DNA from: Ectobius pallidus
Taxonomy: Eukaryota; Arthropoda; Insecta; Blattodea; Ectobiidae
Length of the DNA: 64,000 bases
NCBI GenBank assembly: GCA_964059195.1
Contig: CAXKWD010000011.1
Coordinates: 34,648,066 to 34,712,065 of the forward strand
Direction: 5' to 3'
The position numbers and the translations under genes are program-made. How positions within the stretch are numbered: the first letter of the stretch is position 1; every line of letters begins with the position of its first letter. This document shows, one piece after another, positions 53,650-64,000 of the stretch. A model generated the notes under the pieces. That model searched no databases. It had not been told where the DNA came from and was given only the letters and a program-made list of their open reading frames with translations.

Positions 53650-55670
53650 TTATGCTTTAGAATCTAGGTTATCAAATGATGATGATTAGTTGTACACAGT
53701 CATGACTAGTGTTTGAATTCAAAATCTATTAAGGATGAACTGTAAAACATCACTTATGTAAAAACATGTTTACCACAAGAATTTTATTAACCTGTGAGTG
53801 GTCACCTTATGAGCATTCTTCTCACACAAAAGTTCATACCTTTTTTTTTTATAAAGATTTGGTGGAAGGGATGGGCTTATCCCTCTGTCTACATGACTTT
53901 TGAAATGCCTTCTTTCGTGTGACTAAATATTCATATTCACTATTTGTATTTCACTGTAATACATTGTTGTCCGAGTGTGTGCTATGGCGTGAGAACTTCT
54001 CACATCACATGACCAGTGACGTTACTTTTCTTACAATGTTTCAAGCGAGAAATATTCTGAATGTGTACTACTGAACCAAAATGCAGGGAAGTTTTATTTT
54101 TAAAATTAAATTAATTCAAACCAGATCTAGATTTAATTTTAATTTATCAGGCCTATAGCAACGTAATTTTATTATTATTGCTGAGATAGGTACAGTTCTA
54201 TATAGACCTATATTTATTCATTTTATCATATGAGGGCACACAGTGACACAGACTACTGTATGTCTAGACCTGTAATGGGATAGCATTTTATTACGGGGCC
54301 TACCAAATATTGAGTTTGTTAGTGTGAAACCGAAGAACAAAAAACAATTGCAATGCTTACAGGAAACCTATTTGCAGTGAACATTCATTCTATAAATGCC
54401 CTGAACGAAAAATGCAAAGAGTGACATATAAATTGTGCCTATGCTGTGAAAACAAAATTCCATTTTCTAATATCTTAATTCTTTGTACTGGTATATTTAT
54501 TTTTGACAGCTGTGTTTTTTCTAATGTTTATCCTTAGTTATTGTAACAAGTAACACAACTTTTGTGACAAGCACGCTCACACAATAATGAAAAGATTTCA
54601 AAGTACAAGATAAAACAATAAGATTAGCAACCTAAACCACAGGTACAGGGACTTTATGTACAAAAGGCATTGTATTCTATGTAAAACGAAAACCAATTCT
54701 TAAGGAACATACTGAAAAGGTAAAAAATTGTTAATTGAACCATTGAAGAGCTACGGCAAAATATTCCTGGAAATACCTGAGAGTGAGAGAATATCTCACA
54801 TGCAACCACTGGCGTTTCATTCACGTAGGCGACCACTCATGGGTTAATATGTCAAGTAGCATTAAATGTAGATTTTGTACAATGCCTGGTTAGATGCCAA
54901 AGACAAAGACATAAAAAGCTGTACATGTCCAGTGAAATCAGGAAGTCTGGTAATTGTAGCTATGGATGTGTCGATATTTCATTGGTTTATTACAAATTTC
55001 TTATTTCTTTTCTGGATTATCCGACATTTACCTTTATCACACTCCTTCCAGGTCCTGTTTAAGATTGATAATTTATTTACAATGTAAGGCCGTTAAATAG
55101 AACTTAACAAGCAAGCATGAAGTTAAGTTATTTGCGGGAGCCTGTTAAGTTCTTATAACAATTTAACTTCGTATGACATTTTGTTATTTTGAATCATAAG
55201 TTTTAAAAGGAAAATAATTTCAATTTACTTATGCTTAGAGTAGCAATCAAACTTTTTTGTAATTTAATATGTAGTGGAATTCACTCTCCTTTGAAAACAA
55301 TTTGTTTAAAACAAATCATTATTTGAAACAGTCGAACGCAGAAAGATTTATGTAAAACACTGACCTATTTGTAGAGAATTGTATATCTCTCTTGAAGTTT
55401 AGCAAAAGGCAAATAACTAAACAGTATAGAAAAACCCTTGCTGTGAGAAGGAATTGCAGACTCTGAATGAATGGGGAGAAATGAAGGTCTTAAGTAATGA
55501 TTTGAACAAAACTAAACACTATGTTGACTTACATTTGTGTTTTGTCAGAAGCTTTAAACTCTCGATATCTAGTTTATGGGCAATTTTAAAAAAAAGTTAT
55601 TCATATTAATGTCGCTTTAACTAAAAAGTCATAACGCGACTATAACACTAAAATACATTTGATTTAAAAA
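53650..55670. other. AT-rich DNA, no gene seen
   Basis: No coding exon, transposon end or RNA gene recognised. Confidence 0.4.
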
Positions 55671-55675
55671 ATCAA

Positions 55676-55915
55676 CTAGATATAATTGCAAAGTTCGGTG
55701 CATTTCATGAACTTCAAGACATTAATGTGGTATATTGGTTGGCCCAGAGCCATGGAGAGGTTTACAGAAACTTGGCACTGGGCTTGTTGATCAGTATACC
55801 TAGGGCAGTATATCATTAGATGTTCCACAGTGAGAGGAGATTCACATAGATTGCACCAAGGAGGAAGTTCCCTCGTAAGGATTTTATTGACAAAATTGTT
55901 ATTTATCATATTTGA
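55676..55915 (-). pseudogene. LINE C-terminal fragment with Cys/His knuckle
   Basis: A 77-codon minus-strand ORF with LPPWCNLCESPLTVEHLMIY and CPRYTDQQAQ. CX2C...HX4C after LTVxH is the knuckle found at the C-terminus of RNase H-bearing or R1/Jockey-like LINEs. The rest of the element is missing. Confidence 0.65.
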
Positions 55916-55921
55916 AAGTGA

Positions 55922-56048
55922 TTAATAAATAAATAAATAAATAAATAAAATTAGCCTAGACATCCCAAAGGGCAATGGCCTCCTGCGGATCGCAGGGCAA
56001 GCTCATATACTTCTCGTTAGGTGAGCTAATCCTAGCGAGAGTAAGTGA
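55922..56048 (-). repeat. RTE-like LINE 3' tail (inverted)
   Basis: On the minus strand: CGCTAGGATTAGCTCACC, CAGGAGGCCATTGCCCTTTG, GGGATG, then ATTT repeats. This resembles the 3' UTR of the RTE fragment at 24840-24940 (GTAGGAGGCCCTTGCCCTAA, GGGATG, ATTT repeats). It could be a SINE using that tail. Confidence 0.65.
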
Positions 56049-56411
56049 TTAATAGGTACATGATAATAGTAGCTATAGAAATAATAGTATTTGCAGCGGT
56101 TAAAATGAAGGAAATGGATAATTATTTATTCATGCAAAAGGGAAGAGAATGACAGTGTCATCTGGTGATATCCTCTATAATTTCTATAATGAGTTAGCAC
56201 ATTTTTCTTTATCCGAACGGGCTCAGCCCATAAGACGGAACTTTACATAGAAGGCGAGATTTCTGTTAAACATTTATGATTTGAAATAACATAAAATTTA
56301 CTGAAAAAAATAAATGTAGAAATATTCATGTTAAACTTTTTAATTTCAGATAGTCCAGACACTTAAAGAAGAGGATGATGTCTCAGTAATGGAAGCCAAG
56401 GCTGATCTCAG

Positions 56412-56645
56412 CACGGGGACCTCAATCAGGACAACACGTGGAATGGAGAAATTGCTTCAGCTTTAACAGAGTTGGAACGAGCGCTGCATGTGGAGACCAC
56501 ATCGGCAGACATCGTGGGAGGAACATCACGTGAAGTAGGAAGAAAAGTTATAAGAAAAAACATTCATCTGACAAGAGAACTGATTATTAGTGAGAATCTT
56601 GAAAAGTGTGCAGTGGTTATTGCAATGAAAAGTGTCTGTAGGTAA
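56412..56645 (+). CDS. Candidate last coding exon
   Basis: After the acceptor-like GCTGATCTCAG the frame is open for 77 codons (HGDLNQDNTWNGEIASALTE, then LERALHVETTSADIVGGTSR, ending KSVCR) to TAA. Its GC content and residue use are protein-like, against AT-rich surroundings. A second acceptor, TTTTAATTTCAG at 56349, opens another frame (IVQTLKEEDDVSVMEAKADL) that stops at 56465. The two overlap and would make one coherent acidic/helical protein only with a frameshift. It may therefore be alternative splicing, a pseudogene or a sequence error. No recognised family, and no repeat copy in this window. Confidence 0.45.
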   Translation, partial: HGDLNQDNTWNGEIASALTELERALHVETTSADIVGGTSREVGRKVIRKNIHLTRELIISENLEKCAVVIAMKSVCR

Positions 56646-56965
56646 TAGCCAAGGTTCAATGAATTCAACATTGCTTACTATTAACATGTTTTTCTTAAGA
56701 GCCTACTTCCCATGATTAATACCTATTTTATGCATTAATGATGGCTAATGATCTGCTTCCTGGTCAATAATGAGCTTATATATTCATGATATTCTGGTTA
56801 CTCCCACAAAATACAATGAATGACTTTTTCTATCCTGGATACAGAGTAGCAGAAGTTAGTTTACCCAGGAAACACAACAATTACTATTTGGCCTTTATTT
56901 ATATATACTGTTCCTCCTACAGAAAAGTTTGACTGACGAGGTTGGGGGTTATATACAAAGGTTAT
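56646..56965. other. AT-rich DNA downstream of the candidate exon
   Basis: No poly(A) signal was assigned with confidence. No gene. Confidence 0.35.
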
Positions 56966-56977
56966 GTCTACCAAAAG

Positions 56978-57299
56978 CAGTGATGGGAAAAGTACAAAAA
57001 GAAAGTAATTGGGCTGAATTACAATTACCTGAGAAACATTTTACTTAATTACAATTACAAATTACTTTTTCAAAAAGTAATCAGTAAAATTACAATTACA
57101 TTTAGAATTACTAAAAAAAATGGCATGACCTAAAAATTCATTGTTTTTGGTTTGTTTTGGGCACAAGCCCAAATTATCAATGAATAAATTACAAATAGAA
57201 ATTACATTTTTAAAAAAATATTGATTACAAGTAAATGGGACAAAAAAAAGAATAGTTACTGTAATCCGATTACTTTTACTCAATTACTTCCCATCACTG
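56978..57299 (-). mobile_element. hAT-type MITE, family M1, copy 2
   Basis: Ends CAGTGATGGGAAAAG and, inverted, CAGTGATGGGAAGTAATTGA. Perfect 8-bp target-site duplication ACCAAAAG (56970-56977 and 57300-57307). It runs in the opposite orientation to copy 1 at 34102-34827 and is 322 bp long. No transposase. Confidence 0.93.
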
Positions 57300-57636
57300 A
57301 CCAAAAGTAATAATTGCATTAAAAAATACTATTTTTTGTGCCCTGTCAAAAAATGGAAATACAAATTTAGTGGACATTTTTTATATAACTTTATAATCTA
57401 CTTCATTTACAAGAAATCTTTCATAATATCCTGTAATTTTTTCATTTTTTATTTCATTTCTCTGTAAAAATGTAATGTTAGTAAGCTTAAATGGGTGGTT
57501 GTTCATGCACACACTAAAGAAAAGGGAGAAGGAAAGAAGGAAGTCAGTGGGTAGAGAAAAATAGAGAAAGGAAGATACAATAGAGGGTAGTTTGAATGGC
57601 TTGAAGGAAGAAAAGATAGAAAGATGAAAGGACGGA

Positions 57637-57915
57637 AATAATAATAATAATGATAATATTAATAATAAAAACAATGATGATAATAATAAAAATGATGATG
57701 ATGATAATAATAAAAATGATAATAATAATGATAATAATAATGATAATAATGATAATAATAATAATAATGATGATAATAATAATAATGATAATAATGATAA
57801 TGATAATAATAATAATGATGATAATAATAATAATAATGAAAATAGTAACAATAAACATAACAATATTAATAATAATAAATATGATGATAATTTTAATAAT
57901 AATAATAAAAATAGT
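57637..57915. repeat. (AAT)n/(GAT)n compound microsatellite
   Basis: About 280 bases of ATA/ATG trinucleotides. All long ORFs over it on both strands are simple-sequence artefacts. Confidence 0.95.
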
Positions 57916-58019
57916 ATTTACCAATACAACAAATATTATGTGTTATCCGTATTTTCCTTGTTGATTGATAACTGCAATAATTGTTTCATATTATCCATTT
58001 TTTAAGGAATTTGAAAGAA

Positions 58020-58480
58020 TTTGAATAAAATAGACGAATGAAGAAGCAAATAAGAGTAGGAAGGGAAAGAAAGTGAGATGGCTAGAAGAAGGGAATGAGG
58101 GGAAGTACGAAAAAATAGAGGGTAAGAGGAGGAGAATGTGAAAGGGGGTTATAAGATGAAAGGAAAAAAGGAATCAAGTTGAAGAAAGATAATTAAGAGA
58201 CAGGGAGTAATGAAAGGACAGCACTGGGAAAGAGAGGGGAACATGAAAAAATAGGAAAAGAAAGATGGAATAGAAGGAAAAAAATAGGAAAAGAAAGATT
58301 GAATAGAAGGTAAGAGGAAGAGATAGAACGAAGAAAATTAAGAAAAACGAAATGATGAAAAGATAAAAGGATGACAGGAGGTATGGGAAATAAAGATAGG
58401 TAAAATAAAGAGAAATAAGGCAGGAGGGAGCAAATTAGGAAAAGCAGGTAGCAAGAGAGGAAAGAAATATGCAAAAGACA
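58020..58480. repeat. Purine-rich tract on the + strand
   Basis: About 460 bases of AAG/GGAAAG/GAGG words with few pyrimidines. ORFs here are artefacts. It could form triplex DNA, but that is an inference. Confidence 0.8.
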
Positions 58481-58499
58481 TAAACATGACTGTATGGGT

Positions 58500-59240
58500 A
58501 AACTGACTAATGCACACTCTGTAGATAATGCACACCTGTAGTGTAAATGGCCGCATTGGAAAAGTGTGCTTTCACTTGTATAAGCGTGATCCACAGCTAC
58601 TTTTTCACCAGGTGAAACTAAATTACGAGTTTGTTAAAACTGCTAACTAACCACCCTTTAGAGAACTTACACGAAAGAGTTTTCAAATAAAAAGGCTCAA
58701 ATTTTACTAAAATTATCGTGTGTGTAAAAATTAAAAAAAAAAAAATCATTAGAGCAGTTTCAGGGAATTTGACAAAAATGTAATCCCGGGGAATTTTAAG
58801 CCAGATGTAAAAATATCGTTCTTATAATACAGAAGTGTCACCCCCCCCATAAAAAAGTAGCAGTTAATGCCAAAGTGTTTCGGTTACCTTCTGTCGGCCA
58901 CTCTGTATATTTCATGCTACTAGAAAATATTCACACAAATATTTTTTTTTTTGAGAATTGTACTTTCTTATTCAGAAGGATATTTAAAAAGTGTATTAGT
59001 CGTAATAAATAAATTTCGAATTGGAGGGTCAAACCTAATTCTATGTCCATGTTATTTAAATCAACTGATGTAACAGCCGCAAGGGCAATATTTGCTTAAA
59101 TCTTGGTTCGAATCTTACCTCAAAAGAAAATATTTTTAGTAAGAGTAATATAACAAATTGTTTTGAAAGGGAAAAGAATACATGTCTTGCAACTATATAG
59201 GCTTACCACAATATTGTACATATGAGCTTACCGTTATGTG
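58500..59240. other. AT-rich DNA
   Basis: No gene recognised. A short C-run lies at 58840-58848. Confidence 0.4.
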
Positions 59241-59248
59241 TAAAATTT

Positions 59249-59316
59249 ATTTGGCTGAAAGCGTACGTGTGAGAGAAAAAAAAAAGCACAGCGTTCCGAC
59301 GCTTTCAGCCAAATGA
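59249..59316. repeat. Short inverted repeat
   Basis: TTTGGCTGAAAGCGT is inverted as ACGCTTTCAGCCAAA about 35 bases further on. Confidence 0.8.
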
Positions 59317-59354
59317 CGAGTGTTACATATTTAATAATTTCTATGTTCATACTG

Positions 59355-59568
59355 ATCGATCCTACCACAACCATACTTTTTATCTAGTTTTTGCTATTAT
59401 GTAATTATATTCTACGTAAATACAGTGTAATGTACAATATATATACTGTACGCTCATACAGTGTACAGTATATATATATATTGTAGATTACTCTGTATGA
59501 TCATAGAATATAATTATATAGCAGCAGAAAAAACTAAAAAAAAAAGTATGGTTGTGGTAGGATTCGAT
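59355..59568. repeat. ~210-bp imperfect palindrome
   Basis: CCTACCACAACCATACTTTT on the left is inverted as AAGTATGGTTGTGGTAGG on the right. The arms continue inward through AATTATATTCTA and TACAATATATATACTGTAC-like words to the centre near 59460. Looks like a fold-back element. Confidence 0.75.
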
Positions 59569-59990
59569 CCAGGTACGCTAGCGTTGGTAGTACAGCGCAC
59601 CAACGCTTGCGGCCATTTTAAATTTTTTTATCGGTTGCAATTCAGTCATGTCATTCAATTTTATATCCCTAGAACAAAATTTTTATATAAAAATCCGGTT
59701 CTACCTGGATTCAATCCATGCTCCACACGACCAGGACCAGCTGCCCAGCCCCCAAATGCCAGCGCGCTGGATTCTGGCTGGAATTTCACTGAGATTTAGA
59801 TTTTACTTAAAATCTTGCCAGGAGTAGTATCCGAAGCACTCCGCACTAACCCACTGCGCCACGACGCTTCGATACAAGTATAAGGTTTGTAAGTCTACTT
59901 ATATGATTTTTACCGCTAATTTTCGTCTAGAAAGATTTTCAGAAATCGAAGGCCCTGGCTCGAAATAATCAAGCCAGAGCCTCGAAGAAA
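59561..59990. other. tRNA-like words bordering the satellite
   Basis: GGATTCGATCC (59561-59571, B-box-like) and, on the minus strand, GTGGCGCAGTGGGTTAG (59846-59862, A-box-like) suggest fragments of tRNA-derived SINEs. They do not pair up into one head. Confidence 0.4.
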
Positions 59991-62900
59991 TTATCATTGA
60001 TGAAATATTCTAAGTCCAACTCCAATCGAACGTCAACTCTCCAACAACCTCAGCTATTTTTATATTTTAATTTGCTAACTGATAGTATACTTTTTAGAAC
60101 TCTTAAGTAAAACTTACCTTTGCTGAGACTCGAACCAGCGAGTCTGCCATTGGAAGCCCAGTCCTCTAACGACCTCGGCTATTTCTCATATTGATTTTAC
60201 AGTCGGACATTTACTATGTTATACAACTTTATTAGAATTTTTAATTAAAATCTTAACTTCACTGAGACTCGAACCAGTGACTCTGCCATTGGAAGCCCAG
60301 TCCTCTAACGACCTCGGCCATTTCTCATATTGATTTAACATACGAATATTTACTATGTTATACACCTTTATTAGAATTTTTAATTAAAATCTTAACTTCA
60401 CTGAGACTCGAACCAGTGACTCTGCCATTGGAAGCCCAGTCCTCTAACGACCTCGGCTATTTCTAATACTGATTTTACAGTCGGACATTTACTATGTTAT
60501 ACAACTTTATAAGAATTTTTAATTAAAACGTTAACTTCACTGAGACTCGAACCAGGGACTCTGCCATTGGAAGCCCAGTCCTCTAACGACCTCGGCCATT
60601 TCTCATATTGATTTAACATGCGAATATTTACTATGTTATACAACTTTATTAGAATTTTTAATTAAAATCTTAACTTCAATGAGATTCGAACCAGTAACTA
60701 TGCCCTTGGAAACCCAGTGCTCCAACGACCTCGGCCATTTCTCACATTGATATAACAGACGAATATTTACTATGTTATACAACTTTATTAGAATATTTAA
60801 TTAAAATCTTAACTTCACTGAGACTCGAACCAGGGACTCTGCCATTGGAAGCCCAGTGCTCTTACGACCTCGGCCATTTCTCATATTGATTTAACATATG
60901 AATATTTACTATGTTATACAACTTTATTAGAATTTTTAATTAAAATCTTAACTTCTCTGAGCCTCGAACCAGGGACTCTGTCATTGGAAGCCCAGCCCTC
61001 TAACGACCTCGGCCATTTCTCATATTGATTTAACATATGAATATTTACTATGTTATACAACTTTATTAGAATGTTTAATTAAAATCTTAACTTCACTGAG
61101 ACTCGAACCAGGGACTCTGCCATTGGGAGCCCAGTCCTCTAACGACCTCGGCCATTTCTCATATCGATTTAACATACGAATATTTACTTTGTTATACAAC
61201 TTTATTAGAATTTTTAATTAAAATCTTAACTTCAATGAGATTCGAACCAGTGACTATGCCCTTGGAAACCCAGTGCTCCAACGACCTCGGCCATTTCTCA
61301 TATTGATATAAAATACGAATATTTACTATGTTATACAACTTTATTAGAATTTTTAATTAAAATTTTAACTTCAATGTGATTCGAACCAGTGACTCCAGCA
61401 TTGAAAACCGAGTCCTCTAACGACCTCGGCTATTTCTCATATTGATATAAAATACGAATATTTACTATGTTATACAACTTTATTAGAATTTTTAATTAAA
61501 ATCTTAACTTCACTGCGACTGGAACCAGGGACTCTGCCATTGGAAGCCCAGTCTTCTAACGACCTCGCCTATTTCTCATATTGATTTTACAGTCGGGCAT
61601 TTACTATGTTATACAACTTTATTATAATTTTTAATTAAAATCTTAACTTCCATGAGATTCGAACCAGTGACTCTGCCCTTGGAAACCCAGTGCTCCAACG
61701 ACCTCGGCCATTTCTCATATTGATGTAGCAAACGAATATTCACTATGTTATACAACTTTATTAGAATTTTTAATTAAAATCTTAACTTCACTGAGACTCG
61801 AACCAGGGACTCTGCCATTGGAAGCCCAGTCCTCTTACGACCTCGGCCATTTCTCATGTTGATTTAACATATGAATATTTACTATGTTATACAACTTTAT
61901 TAGAATTTTTAATTAAAATCTTAATTTCACTGAGACTCGAACCAGAGATTCTGCCATTGGAAGCCCAGCCCTCTAACGACCTCGGCTATTTCTTATATTG
62001 ATATTACAGTCGGACATTTACTATGTTATACAACTTTATTAGAATGTTTAATTAAAATCTTAACTTCACTGAGACTCGAACCAGGGACTCTGCCATTGGG
62101 AGCCCAGTCCTCTAACGACCTCGGCCATTTCTCATATTGATTTAACATACGAATATTTACTTTCTTATACAACTTTATTAGAATTCTTAATTAAAATCTT
62201 AACTTCAATGAGATTCGAACCAGTGACTATGCCCTTGGAAACCCAGTGCTCCAACGACCTCGGCCATTTCTCATATTGATATAACATACGAATATTTACT
62301 ATGTTATAGAACTTTATTAGAATTTTTAATTAAAACTTTAGCTTCAATGTGATTCGAACCAGTGACTCCGGCATTGAAAACCGAGTCCTCTAACGACCTG
62401 GGCTATTTCTCATATTGATATAAAATACGAATATTTACTATGTTATACAACTTTATTAGAATTTTTAATTAAAATCTAAACTTCAATGAGATTAGAACCA
62501 GTGACTCTGCCCTTGGAAACCCAGTGCTCCAACGACCTCGGCCATTTCTCATATTGATGTAGCAAGCGAATATTTACTATGTTAGGCCTATACAACTTTA
62601 TTAGAATTTTTAATTAAAATCTTAACTTCATTGCGACTGGAACCAGGGACTCTGCCATTGGAAGCCCAGTCTTCTAACGACCTCGCCTATTTCTCAGATT
62701 GATTTTACAGTCGGACATTTACTATGTTATACACTTTATTATAATTTTTAATTAAAATCTTAACTTCCATGAGATTCGAACCAGTGACTCTAGCATTGAA
62801 AACCCAGTCCTCTAACGACCTCGGCTATTTCTCATATTGATTTTACAGTCGGACATTTACTATGTTATACAACTTTATTAGAATTTTTAATTAAAATCTT

Positions 62901-63966
62901 AACTTCCATGAGATTCGAACCAGTGACTCTGGCATTGAAAACCCAGTGCTCCAACGACCTCGGCCATTTCTCATATTGATATAACATACGAATATTTACT
63001 ATGTTATACACCTTTATTAGAATTTTTAATTAAAATCTTAACTTCACTGAGACTCGAACCAGTGACTCTGCCGTTGGAAGCCCAGTCCTCTAACGACCTC
63101 GGCTATTTCTCATACTGATTTTACAGTCGGACATTTCCTATGTTATACAACTTTATTAGAATTTTTAATTAAAACGTTAACTTCACTGAGACTCGAACCA
63201 GGGACTCTGCCATTGGAAGCCCAGTCCTCTAACGACCTCGGCCATTTCTCATATTGATTTAATATGCGAATATTTACTATGTTATACAACTTTATTAGAA
63301 TTTTTAATTAAAATCTTAACTTCAATGAGATTCGAACCAGTGACTATGCCCTTGGAAACCCAGTGCTCCAACGACCTCGGCCATTTCTCATATTGATATA
63401 ACATACGAATATTTACTATGTTATACAACTTTATTAGAATTTTTAATTAAAATTTTAACTTCAATGTGATTCGAACCAGTGACTCCGGCTTTGAAAACCG
63501 AGTCCTCTAACGACCTCGGCTATTTCTCATATTGATATAAAATACGAATATTTACTATGTTATACAACTTTATTAGAATTTTTAATTAAAATCTTAACTT
63601 CACTGCGACTGGAAACAGGGACTCTGCCATTGGAAGCCCAGTCTTCTAACGACCTCGCCTATTTCTCATATTGATTTTACAGTCGGACATTTACTATGTT
63701 ATACAACTTTATTATAATTTTTAATTAAAATCTTAACTTCCATGAGATTCGAACCAGTGACTCTGGCATTGAAAACCCAGTCCTCTAACGACCTCGGCTA
63801 TTTCTCATATTGGTTTTACAGTCGGACATTTACTATGTTATACAACTTTATTAGAATTTTTAATTAAAATCTTAACTTCCATGAGATTCGAACCAGTGAC
63901 TCTGGCATTGAAAACCCAGTCCTCTAACAACCTCGGCTATTTCTCATATTGATTTTACAGTCGGAC
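59991..63966 (-). repeat. 139-bp satellite with a tRNA-like core, about 28 units
   Basis: The word GAGACTCGAACCAG and its variants recur every 139 bases from 60125 (60125, 60264, 60403, 60542, 60681, 60820, 60959, 61098, 61237...) to 63883. A diverged start reaches back to about 60030. On the minus strand each unit has an A-box-like TAGCCGAGGTCGTTAGAGG, about 35 bases, and a B-box-like GGTTCGAGTCTC, then a ~70-bp AT-rich spacer with TTAATTAAAAATTCTAATAA. Units fall into classes (for example GCCATTGGAAGCCC, GCCCTTGGAAACCC, GGCATTGAAAACCG, and a CTGCGACTGG type), and runs of classes recur. The array stops abruptly in a C-run at 63967. Confidence 0.95.
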
Positions 63967-64000
63967 ACCCCCCCTAGTAGCCGCAAGACCTTGAAGTAGG

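Noticed and set aside
57381..57964. Long ORFs on both strands (up to 160 codons)
   Set aside because: They are translations of a trinucleotide microsatellite (poly-Leu/Ser, poly-Ile, poly-Met) and have no protein character.
58193..58594. Minus-strand ORFs over the purine-rich tract
   Set aside because: Simple-sequence composition (Leu/Phe/Ser-rich) explains them.
60030..63966. CRISPR-like array
   Set aside because: Units are contiguous 139-bp satellite repeats without unique spacers, in an animal genome, with tRNA-like content.
60030..63966. Cluster of functional tRNA genes
   Set aside because: A and B boxes are present, but anticodon and T stems do not pair properly and no acceptor stem closes. 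Units are satellite monomers.

Overview
This is eukaryotic, animal DNA, and an arthropod (probably insect) is the best guess. It is AT-rich and intron-like, with no operons or bacterial signals. It is packed with Gypsy, Penelope-like (PLE), RTE and Jockey/CR1-type LINE, piggyBac, hAT and pogo/Tigger sequences in many stages of decay. The species cannot be named from sequence alone. Almost every recognisable coding segment belongs to a transposable element. The exceptions are two small, well-formed candidate exons at 33.6-34.0 kb and one at 56.4 kb, all on the + strand, which may be exons of one or more host genes with huge introns.

Layout. 0-4.6 kb: AT-rich DNA with old dispersed repeats and a short ORF carrying a 2A-like NPGP motif. 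4.6-14.6 kb: a young, apparently intact Gypsy-type LTR retrotransposon on the minus strand, with a single 1513-codon Gag-Pol ORF and ~2.4 kb LTRs that look identical except at one end. 14.7-17.9 kb: local tandem duplications and a GC-rich element with terminal inverted repeats. 18.5-26.5 kb: several LINE remnants, one split by a PLE. 28.7-32.2 kb: a LINE scrap, a hAT remnant, a tRNA-like sequence and a decayed but end-complete piggyBac. 33.6-34.0 kb: candidate host exons. 34.1-35.8 kb: hAT and hairpin MITEs and a pogo-like scrap. 35.8-36.9 kb: a tandem array of a tRNA-derived SINE. 37.0-41.0 kb: a PLE with a GIY-YIG ORF, a hAT element, and a pogo-like element nested in another. 41.3-45.1 kb: a nest of PLE inside piggyBac inside hAT. 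45.8-50.5 kb: RTE and two more PLE remnants. 51-52.8 kb: a decayed transposase-like gene. 55.7-58.5 kb: LINE scraps, a candidate host exon, a second hAT MITE copy and microsatellite/purine tracts. 60-64 kb: a 139-bp satellite of about 28 units, each containing a tRNA-like sequence with Pol III A- and B-box-like motifs.

The window is a layered record of insertions. Many can be ordered because the target-site duplications (TSDs) are still readable: 8 bp for hAT, TTAA for piggyBac, TA for pogo-like, 13-14 bp for two PLEs. In several places the older interrupted sequence can be followed across the insertion. The most interesting signals are the tRNA-like satellite with higher-order structure; the hammerhead-like hairpins at the ends of several PLE families, whose stems covary; the mismatched LTR ends of an otherwise identical LTR pair; and the unassigned spliced exons.
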